From positions 1-64,000 of the forward strand of contig NZ_JDTK01000017.1 in assembly GCF_000770925.1 (NCBI RefSeq): a stretch of 64,000 bases of DNA. Reading direction: 5' to 3'. The position numbers and the translations under genes were made by a program. A model generated the notes under the pieces. It did not search any database and was not told the origin of the DNA. It saw only the letters and a list, made by a program, of their open reading frames with translations. Origin of the DNA: Bifidobacterium ruminantium DSM 6489. GTDB taxonomy: Bacteria; Actinomycetota; Actinomycetes; Actinomycetales; Bifidobacteriaceae. This document shows, one piece after another, positions 32,861 to 41,157 of the stretch (positions are counted from its first letter, which is position 1; the number at the start of each line of letters is the position of its first letter).

Positions 32861-33428
32861 CAACAATGCTGCGAAGCCGGCTGAAACCGGTGCCGGCGAG
32901 AAGAAGGTCGGCCCGATCCGCCAGTGGATCAAGGATCATCCGAACATCTGGGAGTTCATCCTGTTCAACGTGCTGTCGAACATCTCCACCATCACCCGCT
33001 TCGTGGTGACGTGGATCGGCACCGCCATCTTCATCACGGGTCTGGGACTCACGCAGCCGTTCCACTTCCTGATCTTCAACTATGACACCAAGGGCAACGG
33101 CCTGGGCGGATTCCTCACCTTCCTGCTGGCCGAGGTGCTTGCGCAGGTGGTGAACTTCTTCGTGCAGATGAAGTGGGTGTTCAAGTCCGACTCCAGCTTC
33201 AAGGACGCCGCTTGGAAGTATGTGATTCTTGCCGTGATCATCGTGGTGGTGAACCTCGTGCTGCCGGGCTACGTGACCGGTCTGTGCCAGGGTTGGGGCA
33301 TGAACGCTGGCATCGCCGGCACGATCGCATCCGTGGTCAACACCCTGCTTGCCGTGATCGTCAGCTACCCGCTGCTCAAGTTCTGGGTCATGCCGAAGAG
33401 CGGCGACAAGAAGGAGGCCGCCAAGTAA
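32853..33428 (+). CDS. GtrA-like membrane protein
   Basis: A 191-residue protein with about four transmembrane segments (FILFNVLSNISTITRFVVTW; AEVLAQVVNFFVQMKWVFK; YVILAVIIVVVNLVLPGYVT; VVNTLLAVIVSYPLLKFWVM) and a lysine-rich C-terminus. The NFxxxxxWVFK pattern is typical of GtrA proteins, which help move lipid-linked sugars across the membrane. It overlaps the GH3 gene by 8 bases with AAAGGAG before its ATG. Pairing a GtrA-like protein with a beta-glucosidase suggests a glycolipid or export link, but this is inference. A strong terminator follows. Confidence 0.78.
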   Translation: MTDNNAAKPAETGAGEKKVGPIRQWIKDHPNIWEFILFNVLSNISTITRFVVTWIGTAIFITGLGLTQPFHFLIFNYDTKGNGLGGFLTFLLAEVLAQVVNFFVQMKWVFKSDSSFKDAAWKYVILAVIIVVVNLVLPGYVTGLCQGWGMNAGIAGTIASVVNTLLAVIVSYPLLKFWVMPKSGDKKEAAK

Positions 33429-33460
33429 GCCCGCACTGATTCCTCTCTTCCTTTCCTTGT

Positions 33461-33494
33461 GCCCGTCCAGGTCTTCCCTTTTCCCTGGACGGGC
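33461..33494. terminator. Bidirectional terminator
   Basis: GCCCGTCCAGG paired with CCTGGACGGGC around a short pyrimidine-rich loop, followed by TTTT. It serves the GH3-GtrA operon (+) and the convergent aminotransferase gene (-). Confidence 0.85.
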
Positions 33495-33497
33495 TTT

Positions 33498-34721
33498 TCA
33501 TATCTGTTCCGCGAATGTGCGCAGCCGGCGCAGGCCTTCGCGCAGCTCATCCGCATCGCCGGCGTACGACAATCGCACGAACCCCTGGCCTTCCTCGCCG
33601 AACGCTTCGCCGGGCACCACGGCGACGCGTTGCTCGTCAAGCAGCCTGCGGGAGAAATCGTCGGAATCCAAGCCGGTGCCGCGCACGTCCACGAATGCGT
33701 AGAACGCGCCTTCCGGCTCCACCAGCCGCAGAACCGGGCTGCCGGCCAGCTCGTCGATCACGATCTGCCGCTTATCCAAATACTCCTGCCGCATCTGCTC
33801 CACCATCTCCTGCGGGCCGGTCATGGCGGCGATGCCTGCATATTGAGACAGCGAGTTGACCGAGGAATGCAGGTTTTCCGCGCTTTTGCCGGTCTGCTCG
33901 ATCACTTGCGGCGGTGCCAGCAGATATCCGATGCGCCAGCCGGTCATGGCGTATGTTTTGGACAGGCTGTCCACGATAATCGTCCGTTCCTTCATGCCGG
34001 GGGCCGCCGCGATGGACGGCGCCGCTTCGCCTGGCGCCGCATTGTAAACGATCGAATGGTAGACCTCGTCGGAAATCGCCCAGATATGATGTTCGACGCA
34101 GATTCGTGCGATGTGCGCCAGCTCATCGGCGGTGGTGACGGCCCCACTCGGATTGCCAGGGGAGTTGATGATGATGGCGCGCGTGCGGTCGGTGACGGCC
34201 GCCTCGATGTCCGCCGCATTCAGATGCATGCCATGCTCCGGCTTCAACGCCACAGGAACAGGTTTGCCGCCGCACATGATGACGGAAGCCGTGTAGGATG
34301 TGAAATACGGTGAGGGGACAATCACTTCATCTCCGGGTGCCACGACGGTGCTGATGGCCAGGAACAGACCGATGGTGCCGCCGTCGATGGCCTGGATCTC
34401 GGTGCGCGGATCGTAATCAAGGTGCTTCACGCGTCGCGTGTAATCCGCCGCGGCCTCACGGAACGCGGGAACACCGTTGATGTTGCTGTACTTGGTCTTG
34501 CCGTCGCGTGCGGCTTGCACGGCGGCTTCCACGATATGCGGCGCCGCGGTGTGGCCCGGTTCGCCGACGCAGAGCGAGATCACGTCGTCGGCGGCGAGTG
34601 CGCGGTCGAACACGTCGCGGATGCCGGAACGTGGTACGGCTTTGACGGTGCTGGAAATGGGCATCGAAGGGTGTGATGGCGTTTGCGGGATTGCTTCCGT
34701 GGTTGGGCTGATGATGGTCAT
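33498..34721 (-). CDS. Class I/II aminotransferase
   Basis: A 407-residue fold-type I PLP enzyme: ISLCVGEPGHTAAPHIVEAA near the start, the N-D-x-Y equivalent INSPGNPSGAV, SDEVYHSIVY, the PLP lysine in VDSLSKTYAMTGWRIGY, and a closing RLSYAGDADELREGLRRL. It resembles aspartate- or broad-range aminotransferases. The first about 20 residues are a Thr/Pro-rich extension; ATG 34721 has GGAAGAGAG upstream, while an internal Met at about residue 20 could also start. It is a single gene that ends at the shared terminator. Confidence 0.85.
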   Translation of the reverse strand: MTIISPTTEAIPQTPSHPSMPISSTVKAVPRSGIRDVFDRALAADDVISLCVGEPGHTAAPHIVEAAVQAARDGKTKYSNINGVPAFREAAADYTRRVKHLDYDPRTEIQAIDGGTIGLFLAISTVVAPGDEVIVPSPYFTSYTASVIMCGGKPVPVALKPEHGMHLNAADIEAAVTDRTRAIIINSPGNPSGAVTTADELAHIARICVEHHIWAISDEVYHSIVYNAAPGEAAPSIAAAPGMKERTIIVDSLSKTYAMTGWRIGYLLAPPQVIEQTGKSAENLHSSVNSLSQYAGIAAMTGPQEMVEQMRQEYLDKRQIVIDELAGSPVLRLVEPEGAFYAFVDVRGTGLDSDDFSRRLLDEQRVAVVPGEAFGEEGQGFVRLSYAGDADELREGLRRLRTFAEQI

Positions 34722-35220
34722 GGCTTCTCTCTTCCGTGTTGCGATGGCGCTCCGAATATGTTGAAGGAATATGGTGATTCCATCGATATCACGGTTATGA
34801 AAACGGCAAAACAGGAAGATAACGCCAATATTTCCGGTCTGCGGCGGTTGTGTTACGGGTGGATTCCTTCTCAGGTGCGCATGGTTACGTTTTTGACATG
34901 CAAGCCACGTACGTCATTCTGTTGCGTTTCGCATTACGGATTCATGTTCTCTCTGGTGTGATGGAGGTCTGACTCTCTGCTTTTTGGCTGTGGTAAAAAT
35001 ATCTATTTTGTGCAAAAATGGCGATTTAAAAATGTCTATTTTGTGCATTCTATGTCTTGAATGTCATGATTTCCAATACTTTCCCCAGTATCACCGTGGT
35101 CACTGTGCTTGAGACCAGCCCAGTGAAAAGGAAAATGACGACGGTTGAATCCGAGGGTGGGGACATTCCTCGCAAAACCAAGCTGATTTCGCAGGGAATA
35201 AGCAAAGTCTCTGTAGTTAG
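34722..35220. repeat. Gene-free stretch with a 13-bp direct repeat
   Basis: No gene was found in about 500 bases. TCTATTTTGTGCA occurs at 35002-35014 and 35035-35047, 33 bases apart (three helical turns), in AT-rich DNA. It may be an operator left from a lost gene, or part of the promoter of the aminotransferase gene. Confidence 0.4.
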
Positions 35221-35232
35221 ACCAATTTATTA

Positions 35233-35338
35233 ACTGGTTCAGTTATAGAATCACATTCTCGAAAACTGGTTGAAACATTGCTGAATATTGCCGTTAATCG
35301 GCGAATTCTATTTTGATAGTGGTTCAATCAATGAACCA
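35233..35338. promoter_or_regulatory. Operator cluster of the amide/amino-acid operon
   Basis: ACTGGTTCA (35233-35241), ACTGGTTGA (35265-35273) and an inverted pair GGTTCA-atcaa-TGAACC (35321-35337, flanked by T and A) lie just upstream of the binding-protein gene. The last overlaps the region of the ribosome site. The same motif, inverted, stands before the FadR-type gene at 37803. The set fits binding by that regulator. Confidence 0.6.
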
Positions 35339-35355
35339 GTTAGAGAGGAACAATC

Positions 35356-36225
35356 ATGAATGTCAAATCTAAGATGCTGGCCGGGGTTCTGCTCTCGGTG
35401 GCTGTTGTGATGCCGCTCGTCTCTGCTTGCGGCTCCTCCTCCGCATCGGATGGCGCTGCTTCCGCTTCGGGGGCCAAGGTCTCGTCTCCGGCAATACAGA
35501 ACAATGGAACGTTGACCGTATGCGCCGCATTCAGTACAGGAAATCCTCCCACGTATTACACGGATTCCACGAATAATCCTGTCGGGGCTGAGGTTGAGAT
35601 GGCCAAATGGATCGCCAATGATCTCGGGCTTCAGATCAAATTCCAGGATGTGGCCTTTGCATCCATCATTCCCGCGTTGCAGGCGGGCAAATGCGACACC
35701 ATCATGTCCTCCCTTTACATCAAGCCGGAGCGTGAAAAGGTCGTCGATATGATTCCGTACCTGATGTCCGGTTCCAAGGTCGCCGTCAAGAAAGGCAATC
35801 CCAAGAAGGTGACTGGTATGGACGACAGTCTTTGCGGTCTCAAGGTCAGTGCTGCGGTCGGTAAGACCGCAACACTTCAGGCGGAAAAGCAGGCCAAGCA
35901 GTGCAAGGCCGACGGCAAGGCGGACCTGACCGTCGTGCAGACCGACCAGACGACTGCCGCCGTCCAGCAACTGGTCAACGGACAGGTGGATGCATATGTT
36001 GGCGAGACGCCGGTCGTCCTGTACTACCAGAGTAAGCAGCAGGGCGCTTTCGAACCGGTTGGTGATGAATTTGGCGTCATCAAGGTAGGCGCCGCGGTCA
36101 CGAAGGGTAATACTGAACTTGGCGATGCGCTCAAGCAGTCGTTCGAAAAGATGAACAAAACGGGCGATTACAAGAAGATTCTCGACAAATGGGATATGCC
36201 GAGCCTTGCCTACGACTTCAAGTGA
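35356..36225 (+). CDS. Amino-acid ABC transporter substrate-binding lipoprotein (family 3)
   Basis: A 289-residue binding protein with a lipoprotein signal (LLSVAVVMPLVSAC). A Ser/Ala linker precedes the family 3 domain: TYYTDSTNNPVGAEVEMAKW, FASIIPALQAGKCDTIMSSL and, near the end, GDYKKILDKWDMPSLAYDF. GAGAGGAAC lies before the ATG. It heads an operon with one permease, an ATPase, a FadR-type regulator and an acetamidase/formamidase. The ligand could be an amide or an N-substituted amino acid, by context. Confidence 0.9.
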   Translation: MNVKSKMLAGVLLSVAVVMPLVSACGSSSASDGAASASGAKVSSPAIQNNGTLTVCAAFSTGNPPTYYTDSTNNPVGAEVEMAKWIANDLGLQIKFQDVAFASIIPALQAGKCDTIMSSLYIKPEREKVVDMIPYLMSGSKVAVKKGNPKKVTGMDDSLCGLKVSAAVGKTATLQAEKQAKQCKADGKADLTVVQTDQTTAAVQQLVNGQVDAYVGETPVVLYYQSKQQGAFEPVGDEFGVIKVGAAVTKGNTELGDALKQSFEKMNKTGDYKKILDKWDMPSLAYDFK

Positions 36226-36235
36226 TGGGCGGTGA

Positions 36236-36985
36236 ATGGAGATGCATTTCGATTGGGCGTTTTTCTGGCAAAGCCTGTTCCATCCGTCGGGGGCATTCCT
36301 CTCCGGTTTGGGAATGACGGTGGCCATTTCCGTGGTATCCATGGTGCTCGGCTTGGTCTTGGGCCTGATAGTGGCGTTGATGAGGCTTTCCCGTAACCGC
36401 GCGTTGCGTATCATCGCCTCGGTGTACGTATGGATCTTGCAAGGCATTCCGCTGCTGGTCGTATTGGTGGTCATCTACCTTGGACTCGCCGCTGCGAATA
36501 TCTACAAATTCCAAGACACTTCCGTGATGGGTGTGGTGTTGGCTGGTTCCGTGAAGGCCGCCGTCGTAGGGCTTACGCTGAATTGTGGGGCGTATGTTTC
36601 GGAGATCATTCGATCGGCCATTTCCGCCGTTCCGGAAGGGCAGACGGAAGCCTCCATGGCGTTGGGTATGACTGGTTTTTCCTCGATGCGGTGGATCATT
36701 CTTCCGCAGGCGGTAAGGACGATGATCCCCCCGCTGGGTAACCAGTTCAATACGCTGATGAAAAACACGTCCCTCCTGAGCATCATTGGCGTGAGCGAGA
36801 TGTTCCTAGTGACGCAGTCCATTAGCTCCGCGACTTTCAAGACTTTTGAAATCTTCCTGGTCACAGGCGTCTACTATCTGCTGTTGACAACGGTGTGGAC
36901 GATTTTGCAAAACGAAATCGAATGTCATCTGAGCAGGCAGCTCGGTATCCCTGTGAAAAGCATGCTGTCGAAAGCGCAAGTATAG
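36236..36985 (+). CDS. Amino-acid ABC transporter permease
   Basis: A 249-residue membrane permease of the HisMQ class: YVWILQGIPLLVVLVVIYLG, NCGAYVSEIIRSAISAVPEG, and the EAA loop EASMALGMTGFSSMRWIILP. It is the only permease in this operon, so it probably works as a homodimer, unlike the two-permease operon at 2710-4109. ATG 36236 or 36242 may start translation. It follows the binding-protein gene by 10 bases. Confidence 0.9.
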   Translation: MEMHFDWAFFWQSLFHPSGAFLSGLGMTVAISVVSMVLGLVLGLIVALMRLSRNRALRIIASVYVWILQGIPLLVVLVVIYLGLAAANIYKFQDTSVMGVVLAGSVKAAVVGLTLNCGAYVSEIIRSAISAVPEGQTEASMALGMTGFSSMRWIILPQAVRTMIPPLGNQFNTLMKNTSLLSIIGVSEMFLVTQSISSATFKTFEIFLVTGVYYLLLTTVWTILQNEIECHLSRQLGIPVKSMLSKAQV

Positions 36986-37006
36986 GTAAGGAATGGGGTA
37001 TCAATC

Positions 37007-37798
37007 ATGATCGTGCAAAACAAATTGCCCGCCGAAGACGTCATCGTGAGCGCTCGCGACATCTGTATGACGCGCGGCGACAATAAAATCCTCAGGAACG
37101 TATCGATGGACGTCCGACGCGGCGAGGTGGTGGTCCTGCTCGGACCTTCTGGCGCCGGCAAGACATCTTTCTTGCGTACCATCAATCTGCTGAACTCCTT
37201 TGAATCCGGAGAGATGTTCGTGGATGGGCACCGTATGGGATATAAGAAGACGAAAGCCGGCGCGTACATGCGTGACAATCATCATCTCACAGAGCAGCGT
37301 CGGAACATCGGATTTGTATTTCAGCATTTCAATCTGTTTCCTCACATGACGGCCTTGGAAAACGTCTGGCACACACCAGTGCGGATTATGAAGCAGCCGA
37401 AGGCGCAATGCGTCGAGGAGGCGAAGAAACTGCTTCAACAGGTCGGACTGAGTGAGAAAATGGACCTACATCCACGTGAATTGTCAGGTGGTCAGCAGCA
37501 GCGTGTGGCGATCGCCCGGGCCCTAGCTATGCATCCTGCGTTGATGCTGTTTGATGAGCCAACCAGTGCCCTCGATCCAGAGATGACCATCGAAGTGCTT
37601 AATGTGATGCAACATCTTGCTTCGGAAAGCGGGACGACGATGATTATCGTAACCCACGAGATCGAGTTCGCGAGAAAAGTTGCCGACAGGATTGTCATCA
37701 TGGCTGACGGGCAGATCATTGAGCAAGGCACGCCCGAAGAGGTGCTGGATGCTCCCAACCATCCTAGGACTAGGGAATTCCTCGCCAAAGTGGTCTAA
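37007..37798 (+). CDS. Amino-acid ABC transporter ATP-binding protein
   Basis: A 263-residue ABC ATPase: Walker A GPSGAGKTS, Q-loop FVFQHFNLFPHMT, signature LSGGQQQR, Walker B LMLFDEPTSALDPE, switch IVTHEI. It completes the importer with the two genes upstream. A TGAACCAGT site begins 5 bases after its stop, between it and the regulator gene. Confidence 0.93.
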   Translation: MIVQNKLPAEDVIVSARDICMTRGDNKILRNVSMDVRRGEVVVLLGPSGAGKTSFLRTINLLNSFESGEMFVDGHRMGYKKTKAGAYMRDNHHLTEQRRNIGFVFQHFNLFPHMTALENVWHTPVRIMKQPKAQCVEEAKKLLQQVGLSEKMDLHPRELSGGQQQRVAIARALAMHPALMLFDEPTSALDPEMTIEVLNVMQHLASESGTTMIIVTHEIEFARKVADRIVIMADGQIIEQGTPEEVLDAPNHPRTREFLAKVV

Positions 37799-37802
37799 AG
37801 AT

Positions 37803-37811
37803 TGAACCAGT
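37803..37811. promoter_or_regulatory. TGAACCAGT site before the FadR-type gene
   Basis: Inverted copy of the ACTGGTTCA motif found at 35233-35338. It is 66 bases upstream of the regulator's ATG, consistent with autoregulation. Confidence 0.5.
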
Positions 37812-37876
37812 CGCGTTATACTTCCCATGGGCTCCGCCCAATGTGGCAAAGTGGGCGACGCGGAAAGTAAGGCGAT

Positions 37877-38572
37877 ATGAAAAGCAATGATGTCGGGGAT
37901 GTGTTTCTGAAAACCGGTACTGGAAAAGCATCGGAGATCGCATCGCTGCTGGAACAGCGCATCGCGGCCGGCGGCTATCCAGCCGGATCCAAACTGCCTA
38001 GCGAGCGTGAGCTTGCGGTGAGTTTCCATGTATCGAGGAACACGATTCGTGATGCAATAGCCTTGTTGGCTGCGCGCAAAATCGTGTCGACCAAATGGGG
38101 CTCCGGCACTGTCGTTCTTGGACCGAACGAAGGGGCCATGGCTATTGAGGCCAGACTTGCGGATGTTTCTCACGAATGGAGCAACATCATAGAGCTTCGC
38201 GATCTGGTTGAGCCGCATGTGGCCGCGCTTGCGGCATCCAAAGCCACAGAGTCGGATCTCATCACGTTAAACGCGATAATCGAGCGTTCGAATCCTCGGA
38301 TGCAGCCGAAGGAGTCGTTGCATTTTGATATGAATTTCCATCTTGCGGTGGCGAAAAGTACCGGAAATCCTTTGGTGGCGGCTTTGCTGGAATTTGTCAA
38401 CGATTCCACTGAGTCAGCTCGATTGAAGACCCATGAAACCATGGTGTTGAGGGAATTGTCGATTGAGGGCCATCGTCGGATTTTCGATTGCATCCGGAGG
38501 GGAGATTCCGAAGGCGCGCAATTCGCCATGGAACAGCATCTTCGCGAGGTCGGAGGAGTGGTAGACGAGTAG
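37877..38572 (+). CDS. GntR-family regulator, FadR/FCD type
   Basis: A 231-residue regulator. The winged helix (AGSKLPSERELAVSFHVSRN then TIRDAIALLAARKIVSTKWG) is followed by an all-helical FCD domain. Metal-binding candidates are visible in LRDLVEPHVAALAAS, HFDMNFHLAVAKSTGNPLV and EGHRRIFDCIRRGD, the Asp-His-His pattern of FCD proteins. It lies between the ABC ATPase and the amidase gene in one direction. It probably represses the operon through the ACTGGTTCA sites and responds to a carboxylate or amide ligand. Confidence 0.85.
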   Translation: MKSNDVGDVFLKTGTGKASEIASLLEQRIAAGGYPAGSKLPSERELAVSFHVSRNTIRDAIALLAARKIVSTKWGSGTVVLGPNEGAMAIEARLADVSHEWSNIIELRDLVEPHVAALAASKATESDLITLNAIIERSNPRMQPKESLHFDMNFHLAVAKSTGNPLVAALLEFVNDSTESARLKTHETMVLRELSIEGHRRIFDCIRRGDSEGAQFAMEQHLREVGGVVDE

Positions 38573-38621
38573 ATGACCTGATGTCTTCCACTGTAAAAGG
38601 GTCATTTTGAAGGAGTGAATG

Positions 38622-39710
38622 ATGGCGATCACGCATATTGCAAGTACGCCAGATACCGTGCGTTGGGGCACGTTGCCGTTGCCGGGGGACCGGCCGGTAG
38701 CTACCGTGGAATCGGATGATATTCTGCGTATCGACACTGTGAGTCATGAGGGTCTTTTGGAGGATCAGGGCCGTGATCCGTTGGCTTTCTTCCATGCGCA
38801 GGGAGTGCGTGACGAGGATGTGCTCGCCGATGCGATTGATATCGCCGAACGGGTCGAGCATCCGCAGGGGTCTGGGCCACATGTCATCACACGGCCCATT
38901 GCCGTGAAAGACGTCCATCCGGGTGATTGGCTGGCGATCGATGTGCTATCCCTGAAGCCCCGCGTGCCGTATGGAGTTATCTCCAATCGTCATGGAAAAG
39001 GTGTTTTGATGGGAGGGCTGCCGCGTGGGAGAAAGACCGTCAGCATTTTTGCCCGTGCAATGGAATACCAAGGGCGGTTGCAAGGCGTGATGCGTCGCAG
39101 CGGGACAGACGCTATTGAAACGTTTCGTTCCGGAAGAACCTTGCGACTGCCGGATCCAGCCGACGGCGATATCGTGTTCCCGTTGGCTCCGTTTCTTGGA
39201 ATGATCGGCGTTACCCCGGACACCGATGAGCATCTGAGCACTGTGCCGCCGGGGGATTTCGGAGGCAATATCGACATCAATCTTCTGGTTGAAGGCACAC
39301 GCCTGTATCTGCCGGTATTCACTGAAGGTGCCGGCCTGTATGTCGGCGATCCCCATTTCGCCCAAGGCAACGGCGAAGTGGCTTTGACCGCCTTCGAAGC
39401 GTCGTTGGATGCGACGCTTCGCGTGCGGGTGGTGGCACGCGACCGTTTCGTGCGTAATTTCGGTCCATTGCATGGTCCGTTGGTGGAGACAGACGATTAT
39501 CTGGTGCCGACCGGCCGGGCGTTGCGTCTGGATGACGCGTTGGCCGACTGCACGCAGGAAGCGATTCGTTTGTTGGGTGCATGTGCGGGTTTTGATGAGA
39601 AACACGCGTACGCTTATCTCAGCGCCGCTGTCGATTTCGATATTTCTGAAGCTGTCGACATTCAGCGCGGTGTACATGCGAAGATTCGCAAACGGGATAT
39701 CGGACGATAG
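38622..39710 (+). CDS. Acetamidase/formamidase family protein
   Basis: A 362-residue FmdA/AmdA-type hydrolase. Family blocks include GSGPHVITRPIAVKDVHPGD, RPGDWLAIDV-like DWLAIDVLSL, FLGMIGVTPD, PPGDFGGNIDINLLVEGTRL and GAGLYVGDPHFAQGNGEVAL, with the conserved His and Asp residues of the active site (DPHFAQG). These enzymes cleave short amides to ammonia and an acid. The start follows AAGGAG. As the last gene of the transport operon it points to amide nitrogen scavenging. A role on a larger amidated amino acid is also possible. Confidence 0.85.
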   Translation: MAITHIASTPDTVRWGTLPLPGDRPVATVESDDILRIDTVSHEGLLEDQGRDPLAFFHAQGVRDEDVLADAIDIAERVEHPQGSGPHVITRPIAVKDVHPGDWLAIDVLSLKPRVPYGVISNRHGKGVLMGGLPRGRKTVSIFARAMEYQGRLQGVMRRSGTDAIETFRSGRTLRLPDPADGDIVFPLAPFLGMIGVTPDTDEHLSTVPPGDFGGNIDINLLVEGTRLYLPVFTEGAGLYVGDPHFAQGNGEVALTAFEASLDATLRVRVVARDRFVRNFGPLHGPLVETDDYLVPTGRALRLDDALADCTQEAIRLLGACAGFDEKHAYAYLSAAVDFDISEAVDIQRGVHAKIRKRDIGR

Positions 39711-39804
39711 ATCCGTTGCCGGCGTCGCAGCGGCGGCGGGGGATGGAAACAACACAAACAACGAGACGGACTGAAGACGAGGTGCACGCAACGTGAGGGA
39801 AGCA

Positions 39805-41115
39805 ATGGTGTCGGATCAAACGCAGGACGAGACGGAATCGCAGCCGAACATCGGCCGTATTCCGGCGCTGATCGCGGCAGTGGCCATCGTCGGCGTCGCC
39901 ATCGGCGCAGCCGCGGGCCTGCTGACGCTCATGCTGTACCAGGTCGAACGGTTCGCGCTTGGATATATCGAGAATGCGCATGAATCCGGTCCCTTCAACG
40001 TGCCCGCTCTCCGCCGGCTCATTTCCGTGACTGCCGGCGCCTCTATCGCGGCCGTGATTTGGTGGCTATTGCGCACGCGTGCCACGAAAGTGCCATCCGT
40101 CAAAAAAGCCGTAGGCGGCGCGCTGATGCCGGTTTGGCAGACCATCGTGCATGTGCTGCTGCAGATCTTCATCGTCGGCACCGGCATGTCGATCGGCCGC
40201 GAAGTGGCGCCTCGCGAACTTGGCGCGATGTTCGGCCAGCGATTCGCCCGCTGGGTGCGTCTCGACGCGAAGGACACACGCATGCTGGTGGCCATCACCG
40301 CCGCAGCCGGTCTCGCGGGCGTCTACAACGCGCCGCTCGCGGGCACGTTCTTCGCGGTGGAGATCCTGCTTGCCGACGTGACGCTCGAAACGGTCGCACT
40401 CGCGTTCGCCTGCTCGGCGCTCGCCTCATGGGTGGCGAGCCTAGTCAAGGGCACGCACACGTTTTATCTGATCGGCAAGGCGGATGGCCTGTTTACCCCC
40501 GACTACATGGTGTTCGCGCTGATTGCCGGTCTGATGCTTGGCGTCGCCGGCGCGCTGTTCCGCCGCGGCTCCCAGTGGGCGGAGAAAAACAAGCCGTCCG
40601 GAGCGGGCATTCTGTGGATGATGCCGCTTGCCGGCCTGCTGACGGGCGTTGTGGCGATTGCCGTGCCGCAGGTGATGGGCAATGGCCGCGCCACCGCGCA
40701 GCTGAGCTTCTCCTCGAAGGCCGATTTGGCCGTCATTCCGGTGCTGTTGCTGTCTTTCGTGGCCAAGGCGATTGTTACGTTGCTGACGATTCGTTCCGGC
40801 GCGTCCGGAGGCGTGCTGCAGCCGGGCATTGCATTGGGCGCTTCCGGAGGCGCGATTCTGGGCATGCTATGGATGCAGGTGTTCCACACGAATTCGATCG
40901 GCATGTATGCGCTGCTGGGCGCATGCGCGCTGCTCGCCGCCTCGCAGCAGGCGCCGTTGATGGCGATTTGCCTGGTGATGGAGTTGGCCGATGCTCCGAT
41001 CAACCTGTTCGTACCGATCGGACTCGCGGTGGCCGTCAGCGCGTTCACCGCCTCTCACCTGGCCAAGTCGCTCGCCGCTTGGCATCTACCGCGGGCGAAA
41101 GCTGCAGATCGTTAG
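39805..41115 (+). CDS. ClC-type chloride channel/antiporter
   Basis: A 436-residue protein with about ten to twelve helices. Ion-path motifs are GTGMSIGREVAP (131-136, a GREGP variant that keeps the gating Glu), GLAGVYNAPLAGTFFAVEIL, and ASGGVLQPGIALGASGGAIL. The first Ser-rich loop (GSGIP in classic ClC) is replaced, so ion selectivity may differ. ATG 39805 follows GAGGGA; GTG 39793 is an upstream alternative. It is convergent with the sensor-kinase gene. Confidence 0.85.
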   Translation: MVSDQTQDETESQPNIGRIPALIAAVAIVGVAIGAAAGLLTLMLYQVERFALGYIENAHESGPFNVPALRRLISVTAGASIAAVIWWLLRTRATKVPSVKKAVGGALMPVWQTIVHVLLQIFIVGTGMSIGREVAPRELGAMFGQRFARWVRLDAKDTRMLVAITAAAGLAGVYNAPLAGTFFAVEILLADVTLETVALAFACSALASWVASLVKGTHTFYLIGKADGLFTPDYMVFALIAGLMLGVAGALFRRGSQWAEKNKPSGAGILWMMPLAGLLTGVVAIAVPQVMGNGRATAQLSFSSKADLAVIPVLLLSFVAKAIVTLLTIRSGASGGVLQPGIALGASGGAILGMLWMQVFHTNSIGMYALLGACALLAASQQAPLMAICLVMELADAPINLFVPIGLAVAVSAFTASHLAKSLAAWHLPRAKAADR

Positions 41116-41157
41116 CCTTCGCATTGCCGGCTCGCCATCCTCACATGGACGCCATCC

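Noticed and set aside
30779..32932. 717-codon - strand frame across the GH3 gene
   Set aside because: Antisense to a well-supported beta-glucosidase with intact motifs. Long antisense frames are common in high-GC genes.
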